Source: Pelagibius sp. CAU 1746
Lineage (GTDB): Bacteria; Pseudomonadota; Alphaproteobacteria; Kiloniellales; Kiloniellaceae
Reading direction: 5' to 3'
NCBI RefSeq assembly: GCF_039839785.1
Contig: NZ_JBDOQT010000002.1
Coordinates: forward strand, 706,961-770,960
DNA: 64,000 nt
Part shown: positions 1 to 9,027 of the stretch, piece after piece
Position numbering within the stretch: position 1 is the first letter of the stretch
Layout of the letters: each line of letters opens with the position of its first letter
Made by a program: the position numbers and the translations under genes
Notes under the pieces: generated by a model
Database searches by the model: none
What the model was told of the DNA's origin: nothing
Seen by the model: the letters and a program-made list of their open reading frames with translations, nothing else

Positions 1-942
1 AAGGTCGTCTACGACGTCTTCGATTCCAACGAGGTGCTGGAGACCAAGCTGCTGGCCGGCGGCACCGGCTACGACGTGGTGGTGCCCACGGGCTCCTTCC
101 TGTCGCGCCAGATCCAGGCCGGCGTGTTCCAGAAGCTGGACAAGGACAAGCTGCCGAACCTGAAGAACATGTGGGACGTGGTGGAAAAGCGCACCGCGAC
201 CTACGACCCCGGCAACGACTACTCCATCAACTACATGTGGGGCACCACCGGCATCGGCTACAACGAGGAAAAGATTCTTGAGCGGATGCCCGACGCACCG
301 GTCGAGTCCTGGCGCATGGCCCTCGATCCGGACGTCATCTCCAAGTTCGCCGACTGCGGCGTCCACTTCCTCGATGCTCCGACCGAACTGATCCCGGCGG
401 CGCTCAACTACCTCGGCGAGAATCCCGACAGCAAGGATCCCGACGTCATCGCCAAGGCCGAGGACGTGCTGATGGCCGTGCGCCCCTACGTCCAGAAGTT
501 CCACTCCTCTGAGTACATCAACGCCCTGGCCAACGGCGACATCTGCATGGCCGTCGGCTGGTCCGGCGACGTACTGCAGGCCCGCGACCGCGCCGACGAG
601 GCCGATAACGGCGTCACCGTGAAGTACTCGATCCCGAACGAGGGCGCCCTGATGTGGTTCGACCAGATGGCGATCCCCGCCGATGCCCCGCATCCCGAGG
701 AAGCCCTGGCCTTCTTGAACTACATCATGGAGCCGGAGGTCATGGCCAAGGCGTCGAACTACGTCTACTACGCCAACGGCAACAAGGGCTCGCAGGAGTT
801 CCTGGATGAAGAGGTGATCGGCGATCCGGCGATCTACCCGCCGCAGGCCGCCCTGAACTCCCTCTATACGGTTACGTCCTATCCGCCGAAGGTCCAGCGG
901 GTCGTGACCCGCCTCTGGACCAAGGTGAAGAGCGGCCAGTAA
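1..942 (+). CDS. potF: Polyamine ABC transporter substrate-binding protein (5' partial)
   Basis: This is the periplasmic spermidine/putrescine-binding protein of an ABC importer, lacking its start and signal peptide because the frame is open from base 1. The visible 313 residues match the PotD/PotF fold: the N-lobe has the segment VVVPTGSFLSRQ and the ligand-pocket region has WGTTGIGYN, both typical of the family. The C-terminus (RVVTRLWTKVKSGQ) is the usual PotF end. It is followed by potG, potH and potI on the same strand, which supports a putrescine-type system. Only about 50-60 N-terminal residues should be missing. Substrate preference (putrescine or spermidine) cannot be read from the sequence. 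Confidence 0.93.
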   Translation, partial: KVVYDVFDSNEVLETKLLAGGTGYDVVVPTGSFLSRQIQAGVFQKLDKDKLPNLKNMWDVVEKRTATYDPGNDYSINYMWGTTGIGYNEEKILERMPDAPVESWRMALDPDVISKFADCGVHFLDAPTELIPAALNYLGENPDSKDPDVIAKAEDVLMAVRPYVQKFHSSEYINALANGDICMAVGWSGDVLQARDRADEADNGVTVKYSIPNEGALMWFDQMAIPADAPHPEEALAFLNYIMEPEVMAKASNYVYYANGNKGSQEFLDEEVIGDPAIYPPQAALNSLYTVTSYPPKVQRVVTRLWTKVKSGQ

Positions 943-952
943 GCCTAAGCGA

Positions 953-982
953 CGGCCCCGCCCCGACACCGGCGCGGGGCCG
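953..982 (+). promoter_or_regulatory. Intercistronic stem-loop between potF and potG
   Basis: Nine-base arms CGGCCCCGC (953-961) and GCGGGGCCG (974-982) pair perfectly around a 12-nt loop, 11 nt after the potF stop. There is no T-run, so it looks like an mRNA-stabilising or partial-termination hairpin rather than a full terminator. Such hairpins commonly let the binding protein be made in excess over the ATPase and permeases. The role is inferred. Confidence 0.6.
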
Positions 983-1063
983 TCCGCCATTTGGGAGACA
1001 GGCCGCGCGGGGCGCAGCGGGCCGGGCCCGGCGCCCTCCGGCGGCAAGGGGGGACAGGACGGG

Positions 1064-2242
1064 ATGAGCGGAGCAGGCACTGCAAGCAACCAGGCGCGCA
1101 GCGGCTCTTCGGCCTCGCGCCAGCGTTGGGCCCCTTGGGAAGACCCCAACGAGAAACCCCACGTCCGGATCGTCGGCGTGACCAAACGCTTCGGCGACTT
1201 CGTCGCCGTCGACAACGTCTCCCTCGACATCTACAAGCGCGAATTTTTCTCCCTGCTCGGCCCCTCGGGCTGCGGCAAGACCACGCTGCTGCGCATGCTG
1301 GCCGGCTTCGAGGTTCCCAGCGAAGGCCAGATCCTGCTGGAGGGCGAGGACATGTCCGGCGTGCCGCCCTACGAGCGGCCGGTGAACATGATGTTCCAGT
1401 CCTATGCCCTCTTCCCGCATATGTCGGTCGAGCAGAACATCGCCTTCGGGCTGAAGCAGGACCGCGTGCCCAAGGCCGAGATCGCCCAGCGCGTTGCGGA
1501 GGTCATCGAGATGGTCCAACTCGGCCAGTTCGTGAAGCGCAAGCCGCACCAGCTTTCCGGCGGCCAGAAGCAGCGCGTCGCCCTGGCCCGCAGCCTGGTG
1601 AAGAAGCCGAAGATGCTGCTGCTGGACGAGCCTCTGGGCGCACTGGACAAGAACCTGCGCACCCAGACCCAGTTCGAGCTGATGAACATCCAGGAGGAGA
1701 CCGGAATCACCTTTGTGATCGTGACCCACGACCAGGAGGAGGCGATGACCGTCTCCAGCCGCATCGCGGTCATGGACCACGGCAAGATCGTCCAGGTCTC
1801 GACCCCGGGCGAACTCTACGAGGCCCCCAAGACCCGCTACGTCGCCGACTTCATCGGCGAGGTCAACATCCTGGAGGGCCGCGGCGCCCAGCGTGAAGGC
1901 GACCACCTGTTGCTGCAGTGCCCGGAGGCCGGTTGCACGATCCAGACCGGCCCCTATGCCGAAGAAGGCGGAGACGCCGCGCTGTGGGTTGCGCTGAGGC
2001 CCGAGAAAGTGCGCATCTCCAAGGAAGCGCCGGCGGACGCCAGCCGCAATTGCATGACCGGCGAAGTCTGGGACATCGGCTATCTGGGCAATCTCTCGAC
2101 CTATCACGTCAAACTGGACAGCGGAAAGATGATCACCGCGACCCAGGCCAACATGGCCCGCCTCATCGAACGGCCGATCACCTGGGAGGACCGGGTCTAC
2201 CTCACCTGGGCGCCCGACGCCGCCGTGGTTCTGCGGGACTGA
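1064..2242 (+). CDS. potG: Polyamine ABC transporter ATP-binding protein
   Basis: ATPase of the polyamine importer (392 aa), acting at the inner face of the cytoplasmic membrane. The nucleotide-binding domain spans roughly residues 30-265 with Walker A GPSGCGKTT, signature LSGGQKQR, Walker B MLLLDEPLGALD and switch His in VTHDQEEA. The C-terminal ~110 residues form the TOBE/OB regulatory domain normal for PotA/PotG. It sits between potF and potH; the 121-nt gap before it holds the hairpin at 953-982. Start chosen at ATG 1064, preceded by a GGGACAGGACGG stretch. Length agrees with PotG (about 375-390 aa). Confidence 0.95.
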   Translation: MSGAGTASNQARSGSSASRQRWAPWEDPNEKPHVRIVGVTKRFGDFVAVDNVSLDIYKREFFSLLGPSGCGKTTLLRMLAGFEVPSEGQILLEGEDMSGVPPYERPVNMMFQSYALFPHMSVEQNIAFGLKQDRVPKAEIAQRVAEVIEMVQLGQFVKRKPHQLSGGQKQRVALARSLVKKPKMLLLDEPLGALDKNLRTQTQFELMNIQEETGITFVIVTHDQEEAMTVSSRIAVMDHGKIVQVSTPGELYEAPKTRYVADFIGEVNILEGRGAQREGDHLLLQCPEAGCTIQTGPYAEEGGDAALWVALRPEKVRISKEAPADASRNCMTGEVWDIGYLGNLSTYHVKLDSGKMITATQANMARLIERPITWEDRVYLTWAPDAAVVLRD

Positions 2243-2252
2243 GGACGCCAGC

Positions 2253-3242
2253 GTGTCATCCTCCCCGCCGCCCGCCCCCGTTTCGCAGGCCCCCGTTTCG
2301 CCCGCCCCCGTTTCGCAGGCCGCCGTCGAGACCGCCGCAGCCGCCCGGCAGAAAAATCAGCGCCTCCTCAAATACCTCGTCATCTCCGTTCCCTACCTCT
2401 GGCTGCTGGTCTTTTTCCTAACGCCCTTCCTCATCGTGCTGAAGATCAGCCTCGTCGAAGTACGGGTGGCGATACCGCCCTATTCCGAGTTGATCACCTT
2501 CGTCGAGGACGGCTGGATCGCCTTTCACGGCTCGCTGGAAAACTATCTCTGGCTTTGGGACGATCCGCTCTACATCAACTCCTACCTCAGCTCCCTGAAG
2601 ATCGCCGCGACCTCGACCGTGATGACGCTGCTGGTCGGCTATCCCATCGCCTACGCCATGGCGCGGGCGCCGCGGCGCTGGCGCTTCGCCCTGCTGATGC
2701 TGGTGATCCTGCCGTTCTGGACCTCCTTCCTGATCCGCGTCTATGCCTGGATCGGGATTCTGAAAAAGGAAGGTCTGCTGAACCTGGCGCTGACGAGCCT
2801 GGGCCTGATCGACGAGCCCCTGACCATCCTCAACACCGATACCGCCGTCTACATCGGCATCGTCTATTCCTACCTGCCCTTCATGGTGCTGCCGCTCTAC
2901 GCCAACCTGGAGAAGATGGACCTGAGCCTGCTGGAGGCCGCGGCCGACCTGGGTTGCCGGCCCATCAAGGCCTTCTGGGTGGTGACCATGCCGCTGTCGA
3001 TGACCGGTATCGTGGCCGGCTGCTTCCTGGTCTTCATCCCCGCGGTCGGCGAGTTCGTCATCCCGGACCTGCTGGGCGGGTCCGAGACCCTGATGATCGG
3101 CAAGACCCTGTGGACCGAATTCTTCAAAAACCGCGACTGGCCGGTCTCCTCGGCGGTGGCCGTGATCCTGCTGCTGGTTCTGATCATCCCGATCGTCCTG
3201 TTCCAGCGCCAGCAGGAACGCAACGCGCGAGCGAGGGCCTGA
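2253..3242 (+). CDS. potH: Polyamine ABC transporter permease PotH
   Basis: Inner-membrane permease (329 aa) of the polyamine importer. After a Pro/Ala/Val-rich N-terminal tail of about 35 residues (repeated APVSQ-type units) come six hydrophobic segments, starting with PYLWLLVFFLTPFLIVL. The EAA loop that contacts the ATPase is visible as EAAADLGCRPIKAFW. The start is GTG at 2253 with GAGGA just upstream; the gene begins 10 nt after potG. It would pair with PotI. The low-complexity proline-rich N-terminus is longer than in enterobacterial PotH but similar tails occur in alphaproteobacteria. Confidence 0.94.
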   Translation: MSSSPPPAPVSQAPVSPAPVSQAAVETAAAARQKNQRLLKYLVISVPYLWLLVFFLTPFLIVLKISLVEVRVAIPPYSELITFVEDGWIAFHGSLENYLWLWDDPLYINSYLSSLKIAATSTVMTLLVGYPIAYAMARAPRRWRFALLMLVILPFWTSFLIRVYAWIGILKKEGLLNLALTSLGLIDEPLTILNTDTAVYIGIVYSYLPFMVLPLYANLEKMDLSLLEAAADLGCRPIKAFWVVTMPLSMTGIVAGCFLVFIPAVGEFVIPDLLGGSETLMIGKTLWTEFFKNRDWPVSSAVAVILLLVLIIPIVLFQRQQERNARARA

Positions 3243-3246
3243 GCAC

Positions 3247-4068
3247 ATGAAACAGGGCCTCACCTGGTTCAACGTCGCCTCGCTGCTGCTCGGCTTCCTC
3301 TTCCTCTATCTGCCGATCGCGCTGCTGATCATCTACAGCTTCAACGAATCGCGTCTGGTGACGGTCTGGGCCGGCTTTTCGACCAAGTGGTATGCCGAGA
3401 TGCTGCGGAACGAAGGCCTGATGAACGCCGCCTGGGTGACGCTGAAGGTCGCCTTCACCTCCTCCACCTTCGCCACCGTGCTGGGCACCCTGGCCGGCCT
3501 CATCATGTCGCGCTTCGGCCCCTTTCACGGGCGCACCCTGTTTTCGGGCATGATCTACGCGCCTCTGGTCATGCCGGAGGTCATCACCGGCCTGTCGCTG
3601 CTGCTGATGTTCGTGGCCGTCGCCCTGGACCGCGGCTTCGTCACCGTCACCCTCGCCCACATCACCTTTTCCATGTGCTACGTGGCGGTCGTGGTGCAGT
3701 CCCGCCTGGCCGGCTTCGACCGCTCCATCGAGGAGGCGGCCATGGACCTGGGCAGCCCGCCGGGGCGCACCTTCTTCCAGATCACCCTGCCGATCATCGC
3801 CCCGGCGGTGATCGCCGGCTGGCTGCTGTCCTTCACCCTGTCCCTGGACGACCTGGTGATCGCCAGCTTCACCACCGGGCCCGGCGCCACCACCCTGCCG
3901 ATGAAGATCTACAGCCAGGTGCGCCTGGGCGTGACGCCGGAAATCAACGCCGTCTGCACCGTCCTGGTCGGCCTGGTGGCGGCCGCCGTGCTCACCACCT
4001 CGCTGATCACCCGGCGCCAGGAGATACGGCGCGAGGCCGAGGAGCGTCAGGCCGTCGCCAACGGCTGA
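3247..4068 (+). CDS. potI: Polyamine ABC transporter permease PotI
   Basis: Second inner-membrane permease (273 aa) of the polyamine importer. The N-terminal segment LLLGFLFLYLPIALLIIYSFNES is the classic PotC/PotI start, and the EAA loop reads EEAAMDLGSPPGRTFF. Six membrane spans are predicted by eye. The gene starts 4 nt after the potH stop, so the two are translationally close. It is the last gene of the pot operon; the next gene (O-antigen ligase-like) begins 57 nt later on the same strand and is functionally unrelated, so read-through is possible. Confidence 0.94.
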   Translation: MKQGLTWFNVASLLLGFLFLYLPIALLIIYSFNESRLVTVWAGFSTKWYAEMLRNEGLMNAAWVTLKVAFTSSTFATVLGTLAGLIMSRFGPFHGRTLFSGMIYAPLVMPEVITGLSLLLMFVAVALDRGFVTVTLAHITFSMCYVAVVVQSRLAGFDRSIEEAAMDLGSPPGRTFFQITLPIIAPAVIAGWLLSFTLSLDDLVIASFTTGPGATTLPMKIYSQVRLGVTPEINAVCTVLVGLVAAAVLTTSLITRRQEIRREAEERQAVANG

Positions 4069-4125
4069 CGGCGTGCCTCCGCTGAACGGTTTCCTTGCCC
4101 GTGGCGATCCTCTACAAGATTCCCC

Positions 4126-5367
4126 GTGACAACCGCTCCTGAATCCCTGCGCGCCGAGACGGCGCGCCGCGCCCGCCTCGGGCTGCTTCTCGCTTGCTTT
4201 GCCTTGTTGCTGACCCCGCTCGCGCTGCTGGCCGACAAGGCGGTGGTTCCCCTGGTGCTGGCCACCGCCGCTGCCGGCGGACTGCTGCTCGGCACGCCGG
4301 CGCTGCCCTGGCGCATCGTCGACCGCCCCCTGGCCCTCTGCCTGGGGCTGTTGACCGGCTGGTGCCTGATCGCGTCGGCCTGGAGTTTCGATGCGGCGGA
4401 CGCGGCCAAGCTGGCGGCGCGGATCGGCCTGCTGCTCTTCGCGCTGCTTTACCTGACGGGCCTTACCCGCTTCCTCGACGCGGCCCAGCGCCGCCGGGTG
4501 GCGCTGGGCTTTTGCCTGGGGTTTGCCGCCACCCTGCTGCTGGTGGTCGTCGAGCTGGCGTTCCAGTCACCGCTCCTCACGCTGCTCCGCGGACCGCTGG
4601 CCGGCGACTATGCCACCTATTCCCGCCTCAACCGCGGCATCTCCGCCCTGGCCGTGCTGACCTGGCCGCTGGCGCTGCTGGCCTGGCAGCAGCAGCGGCG
4701 CGCCGTGGCGCTGGCCCTGCCGCCCGCCGTCTTGGCGCTGACGCTGTTTTCCGAATCCTCGGCGTCCATGGTGGCGCTCGCCGCGGGCCTGCTGGCGGCC
4801 GCCTTGGCCGCCTGGAGCCGCGGGGCCGCGCGGCTGGTGCTGGTCCTGGCCATTGCCGGCGCGCTCTTCGCCGCACCCTTGGTGGTCGAAGTCGTCCAGC
4901 AGGCCGATCTGGAGCGCAGCCGGATCATCCCCGAAACCGGACAGTACCGCCTGCACATCTGGAGCGTGGTCAGCGAGCGTTTTTCCGAGCGCCCCATCTT
5001 CGGCTGGGGTTTCGACTCTTCTCCGGCCTTGCCCGCCGGCGACGCCCAGCCCTTCCGGACCGGCGGCAAGATCATTCCCTCCCACCCGCACAACGGAGGG
5101 CTGCAGATCCTCGTGGAGTTGGGGCTGATCGGCGGCCTGATGACCCTGGGCCTGCTGGCGGTCGTTGCCGGACGCATCGACCGCCTTGCGCCGGCACAAC
5201 GCAGCGCCGCGGCGGCGATGACCGTCACCCTTCTGGGCATCGCCTGCACGGCCTACGGCATCTGGCAGAGCCACTGGCTGTCGGTGATCGGCGCGGCGGC
5301 AGCGATCTTCGTCGCCCTGCTGCCGGCGCCGGAGGAAGCGTCTTCCGTCCCGCCGCCGCGCAGTTAG
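4126..5367 (+). CDS. O-antigen ligase/polymerase family membrane protein
   Basis: Polytopic inner-membrane protein (413 aa, about 11-12 hydrophobic segments) of the Wzy_C/WaaL superfamily, which polymerises or ligates undecaprenyl-linked glycans on the periplasmic face. The diagnostic region is the large loop near residues 290-345: the GWGFDSS segment is followed by HPHNGGLQILVELGLIGG, the His-Asn motif of the family. The start is GTG 4126; no in-frame ATG lies nearby. It lies at the edge of the polysaccharide block. Whether it acts as ligase (WaaL) or polymerase (Wzy) cannot be told from sequence. Confidence 0.82.
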   Translation: MTTAPESLRAETARRARLGLLLACFALLLTPLALLADKAVVPLVLATAAAGGLLLGTPALPWRIVDRPLALCLGLLTGWCLIASAWSFDAADAAKLAARIGLLLFALLYLTGLTRFLDAAQRRRVALGFCLGFAATLLLVVVELAFQSPLLTLLRGPLAGDYATYSRLNRGISALAVLTWPLALLAWQQQRRAVALALPPAVLALTLFSESSASMVALAAGLLAAALAAWSRGAARLVLVLAIAGALFAAPLVVEVVQQADLERSRIIPETGQYRLHIWSVVSERFSERPIFGWGFDSSPALPAGDAQPFRTGGKIIPSHPHNGGLQILVELGLIGGLMTLGLLAVVAGRIDRLAPAQRSAAAAMTVTLLGIACTAYGIWQSHWLSVIGAAAAIFVALLPAPEEASSVPPPRS

Positions 5368-5376
5368 CGGGGGCCG

Positions 5377-5730
5377 CTAGCCCCCTTGGCGGGCGTTGCC
5401 TTGGGCGAAGGCGAGAAAACTGCCGAAGATGTTGTAGTGATAGGCGATGTAGATGCCGCTGATCACCGCGGAGATCATGAAGGCGGCGATGGTCGCCGCC
5501 AGGACCCCCGCCACGCCGTAGGCCAGCGCGCCGTACCAACTGAAATAGGCATTCAGCAGGATGCAGGTCAGGCTGCTGACCGACATCGGCAGGATGGCCT
5601 TGCGCAGGTGGAGGAAGGCCTGGTTGTGGTAGAAGTAGCCCATGGCCACGGTGCCGGCGATGGCCCAGGGAATGAGGCCGAAAGAGGCGGCGAACGACGG
5701 TCCGACGACCAGCGGCGCGGCCCTGGAGGC
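5377..5730 (-). pseudogene. Polysaccharide flippase (Wzx/MVF-type), C-terminal remnant
   Basis: On the minus strand about 115 residues read as the last three membrane spans of an oligosaccharide flippase. The segment PLVVGPSFAASFGLIPW and the later YGALAYGVAGVLAATIAAF have the spacing of the Polysacc_synt family. Homology stops near 5715-5730, and a TAG at 5743-5745 closes the frame, so roughly 300 N-terminal residues are missing. The sequence upstream on this strand belongs to another broken gene coded on the plus strand. A GTG at 5734-5736 could start a 119-aa product, but a functional flippase is not plausible. Confidence 0.6.
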
Positions 5731-6034
5731 CGTCACCGCGTTCTACGACGATCCCGACTGGCTCGGCAGGATGCGCTACTTCGACGCCAGCTACCGGGGA
5801 AACGAAACGGAAATGTTCCGCCGCTTGGCGGTCGGCATCCGCGAGACGCTGCAGGACAGCGGCCTGACGCCGTTGCTGCTCGCCCCCAGCGCCGCCATGC
5901 CGCGCGCGACGGGCGCTGTCGCGGCCGCGGCCGAACTGCCGCGGCGCGGCGGCGCCGCCGCGGCGGAGCCGGAGGTCAAGCCTGAGGCCGCTCGCCGCGT
6001 TTCAGGACAAAGACCTTCTCCACGTAGCGGATGA
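5712..6034 (+). pseudogene. Unidentified coding remnant (3' end of a plus-strand gene)
   Basis: From about 5712 the plus-strand frame has strong GC3 bias and an ordinary protein-like composition (VTAFYDDPDWLGRMRYFDAS, then an amphipathic FRRLAVGIRETLQD segment), turning Ala/Pro-rich before its stop at 6034. Codon bias fades after about 5995, where it overlaps the tail of cysNC on the other strand by up to 59 nt. No start or family was recognised. It begins exactly where the flippase remnant ends, so the two look like 3' halves of two genes fused head to head. A short intact gene is the alternative; a GTG at 5732 could serve. Confidence 0.4.
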
Positions 6035-7928
6035 TCCGCTCCACCGATTCGGGCACCGTCTCGGTCGCGGTATCGACGACCAGATCGGGCGCTTCGGGCG
6101 CCTCATAGGGCGCCGAAACGCCGGTGAACTGACGGATTTCGCCGGCGCGGGCCTTCTTGTAGAGGCCTTTGGGATCGCGCTGCTCGCAGGTCTCCACATC
6201 CGCCTTGACGTAGATCTCGTGGAAGCGGCCGGGCGCCGAGGCGCGGGCGCGATCCCGGTCGACCCGGTAGGGCGAGATAAAGGCGGTAATGCAGATGATG
6301 CCGCTGTCGGCGAAGAGAGCCGCCGCCTCGCCGACACGGCGGATGTTCTCCGTGCGGTCTTCCGGGGAGAACCCGAGATTGGCGTTGAGGCCGCGGCGCA
6401 CGTTGTCGCCATCCAGCACGTAGACCTGGTAGCCCTTGGCGAAAAGCCGCTGCTCGACCTCCATGGCGAGCGTCGACTTGCCGGCGCCGGACAGGCCGGT
6501 GAGCCACAGCACGCCGCCGTGGTGGCCGTTGCGCGTCGCCCGGTTGTCGGCGGTCAGGCGGTGCTCCACCGAGATGACGTTGGTCGACTTCACCTCGACG
6601 ACCTGGCGCTGGTCGGGCAGGCCCTCCATGGAGATGACGCCGCCGCCGACGGCGTCGTAGTCCTCGATCAGCACGAAGCGGCCGGTCTTCGGCAGATCGC
6701 CGTAGTCGTCGAGGCACAACACCTGGCGGCTGCGCAGGGTCACTTCAGCCACGGCGTTGCGCTCCACGGAATCGCCGGCGGAACTCTCCAGCGTCTGAGT
6801 GTCGACGATGCGCTCGATCGATTCCACCGTGACTTCGGCCTGCTGCGTGAGCAGCCTCAGCTTGTAGCGGCTGCCCACGGTCAGCGGCTTGTGGCCGAGC
6901 CAGAACAGGCGGGCATGGAACACGGTGGTCAGCTTGGGCGGATTGCCCACGTGACTGACCGTCTCCCCGCGCTCCACGAAGAGCTGCTCGTCCAGGGTGA
7001 TCCCCACCGACTCGCCGGCCGCCGCGCTTTCCGGCTTGTCGTCCTCGGGCCACCCCTCGATGGTGCGCACCCGCGCGGTCTTGTTGGAGGGCGAGAACAG
7101 CACCGTGTCGCCCACCGAAATGCCGCCGCTCTCGATACGGCCGGCCAGGATGCGCCGGGCGTCGAACTTGTAGACGTCCTGGATCGGCAGGCGCAGCGGC
7201 TGGGCGCCGAGGCCCGGGTGGCCGTGAAACCCGTCCAGGGCGGAGAGCACCGTCGGGCCGTCGTACCAGGGCGTGCGCCAGGACCGCTTGGCCATGTTGT
7301 CGCCGTCGCGCGCCGAAATCGGCACGATGACCATGGGCGATGCGCCGATGGATTCGAGGTATTCGGTAATCTCCTTCGAGACTTCCTCGAAGCGCGCCTG
7401 GTCGAAGTCGACCAGGTCCATCTTGTTCACCACCACAGCGACCTGGCGGATGCCCAGCAGGTGCAGCAGATAGGCATGGCGGCGCGACTGCTCGCGCACG
7501 CCCTCGGCCGCGTCGACCACGACGATGGCCGCGTCGGCGCTGGCGGCGCCGCTGACCATGTTCTTCAGGAACTCCCGATGGCCCGGCGCGTCGATGATGA
7601 CGTAGTCGCGCAGCGCCGTCTTGAACCAGATCTGCGTGGTGTCGATGGTCACCGCCTGGTCGCGCTCGGCCTGGAAGGCGTCGAGCACGAAGGACCATTC
7701 GATCGCCATGCCGCGGCGCGCGGAGACGGCCTCCAGCTCCTCGACCTTGCCCGGCGGCAGGGAATCGGTGTCGTACAGCAGCCGGCCGATCAGGGTTGAT
7801 TTGCCGTGATCGACGTGGCCGACGATCACGATGCGATGCAGCGCCCGGGCGCCGTCGGTGTCCGCGTTTGCCAAAGCCTGGCCCTTCAACTGGTCCGGCG
7901 TCAGGGCGGTGGTGCCGTTGTCCTTCAT
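5976..7928 (-). CDS. cysNC: Bifunctional sulfate adenylyltransferase subunit 1/adenylylsulfate kinase
   Basis: Fused CysN-CysC (NodQ-type, 650 aa) that activates sulfate to APS with CysD and then phosphorylates APS to PAPS. The N-terminal GTPase domain has GHVDHGKS at residues 37-44, DAPGHREF and [10 protein letters not shown]-Tu-like beta-barrel domains follow. The APS kinase domain starts with the P-loop GLSGAGKST at residues 478-486. It lies 17 nt after cysD. Its 3' end overlaps the coding remnant on the opposite strand. No cysH or sulfite reductase is nearby, so PAPS use in polysaccharide or lipid sulfation is possible; assimilation cannot be excluded. Confidence 0.96.
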   Translation of the reverse strand: MKDNGTTALTPDQLKGQALANADTDGARALHRIVIVGHVDHGKSTLIGRLLYDTDSLPPGKVEELEAVSARRGMAIEWSFVLDAFQAERDQAVTIDTTQIWFKTALRDYVIIDAPGHREFLKNMVSGAASADAAIVVVDAAEGVREQSRRHAYLLHLLGIRQVAVVVNKMDLVDFDQARFEEVSKEITEYLESIGASPMVIVPISARDGDNMAKRSWRTPWYDGPTVLSALDGFHGHPGLGAQPLRLPIQDVYKFDARRILAGRIESGGISVGDTVLFSPSNKTARVRTIEGWPEDDKPESAAAGESVGITLDEQLFVERGETVSHVGNPPKLTTVFHARLFWLGHKPLTVGSRYKLRLLTQQAEVTVESIERIVDTQTLESSAGDSVERNAVAEVTLRSRQVLCLDDYGDLPKTGRFVLIEDYDAVGGGVISMEGLPDQRQVVEVKSTNVISVEHRLTADNRATRNGHHGGVLWLTGLSGAGKSTLAMEVEQRLFAKGYQVYVLDGDNVRRGLNANLGFSPEDRTENIRRVGEAAALFADSGIICITAFISPYRVDRDRARASAPGRFHEIYVKADVETCEQRDPKGLYKKARAGEIRQFTGVSAPYEAPEAPDLVVDTATETVPESVERIIRYVEKVFVLKRGERPQA

Positions 7929-7945
7929 CTTCGCACCCTCTTCCC

Positions 7946-8740
7946 TTACATGTAACCCGTGGCGCGCAGCCGCTCGAAGGCGTCCTCGCGCTCGTGGTCC
8001 ATGGCGCGGCCGGCACGCTCCGATGTGTTGGTGGTCCGCAGTTCCTTGATGATGTCCTCGATGGAGGCGGCGTCGGACTCCACCGGGTTAGTGATGTCCT
8101 CGTCGCCCAGGGAGCGGTAGCGCTTGCCGTCCTTGGACAGGTACAGCGGTACGATGGGAATGCCCTCACGCTGCGTATAGAGCCAGATGTCCAGCTCCGT
8201 CCAGTGCAGCAGCGGGTGGATGCGGATGTGGGTGCCCGGCGGGAAATCGGTCTTGTACTGGTCCCAGAACTCCGGCGGCTGGTCGCGGAAGTCCCAGCCG
8301 CCGCCCTCGCCGCGGGGACTGAAGACGCGTTCCTTGGCGCGGGTCGCCTGCTCGTCGCGGCGGATCCCGGCGATCACCCCCTTCAACTCGTGCTTGGCGA
8401 TGGCCTGGCGCAGCCCCTCGGTCTTGCGCGCCGCCGAGCGGGCCGCCGGCGGCAGCGAGGGGTCGATCTCCTCGATCGGCGGGCAGACCTCGCGCAGGAA
8501 GTCCAGGCCCCACTCCTCGGCATAGCGGTCGCGGAACTCGTACATCTCCTTGAACTTCTTGCCGGTATCGACGTGCATGACGGGAAAGGGCACAGACCCG
8601 AAGAAGGCCTTGCGCGCCAGCCAGATCATCACGTTGGAGTCCTTGCCCAGGGACCAGAGCATGGCCAAGGGCTCGATCCGGGCATAGGCCTCGCGGAGGA
8701 TGTAGACGGATTGCGCTTCGAGAGCGTCCAAATGATCCAT
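7946..8740 (-). CDS. cysD: Sulfate adenylyltransferase subunit 2
   Basis: ATP-sulfurylase catalytic subunit (264 aa), which adenylylates sulfate using GTP hydrolysis by CysN. The PP-loop SLGKDS lies at residues 30-35, preceded by the family's N-terminal segment [15 protein letters not shown]. The C-terminal RLRATGYM is also characteristic. At 264 aa it is shorter than the E. coli protein (about 302) but in the range of alphaproteobacterial CysD. It is the first gene of the cysD-cysNC operon; the AT-rich region 8741-9027 upstream carries the likely promoter. Confidence 0.95.
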   Translation of the reverse strand: MDHLDALEAQSVYILREAYARIEPLAMLWSLGKDSNVMIWLARKAFFGSVPFPVMHVDTGKKFKEMYEFRDRYAEEWGLDFLREVCPPIEEIDPSLPPAARSAARKTEGLRQAIAKHELKGVIAGIRRDEQATRAKERVFSPRGEGGGWDFRDQPPEFWDQYKTDFPPGTHIRIHPLLHWTELDIWLYTQREGIPIVPLYLSKDGKRYRSLGDEDITNPVESDAASIEDIIKELRTTNTSERAGRAMDHEREDAFERLRATGYM

Positions 8741-8930
8741 AAAGGAATAGGTCCTCAGCCTTTGAGGGATGCTGCAGATGCGAAGGCGGGGTATACGCCT
8801 TTCCCGCCGTCAATCAAGGAACATACCGATGATAGGTCAAGGCCGCATCTGCGGCCGACGGCCTGGCCCGGCGCATTCCCAGGGAAACTGGCCCAAGGAA
8901 ACTGGGCACCCGCGCGTCGCGGGCGCCGCC

Positions 8931-8959
8931 ATAAAACATTTTACTTTTTATGGATGCAA
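8931..8959 (-). promoter_or_regulatory. Candidate promoter of cysD-cysNC in an AT-rich island
   Basis: The 287-nt gap between cysD and the epimerase contains a markedly AT-rich stretch (about 8935-8996) in otherwise GC-rich DNA. On the minus strand TTGCAT (8954-8959) and TTTTAT (8931-8936) are 17 nt apart, a weak sigma70-like pair. Other overlapping elements (TTTACA at 8985-8990, TATAAT at about 8990-8995) also occur, so the exact start is uncertain. No gene was seen in the gap. Confidence 0.35.
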
Positions 8960-9027
8960 ATTATTTTTTTATACAAAATTAATTTGTAAATTATACCTGC
9001 CGTGCAGGGAACAGGTCCCGCTCGCGG

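Noticed and set aside
872..2107. Long minus-strand frame opposite potG
   Set aside because: Shadow frame in GC-rich DNA: composition is Leu/Gly/Asp/His-rich, and the plus strand encodes a textbook ABC ATPase.
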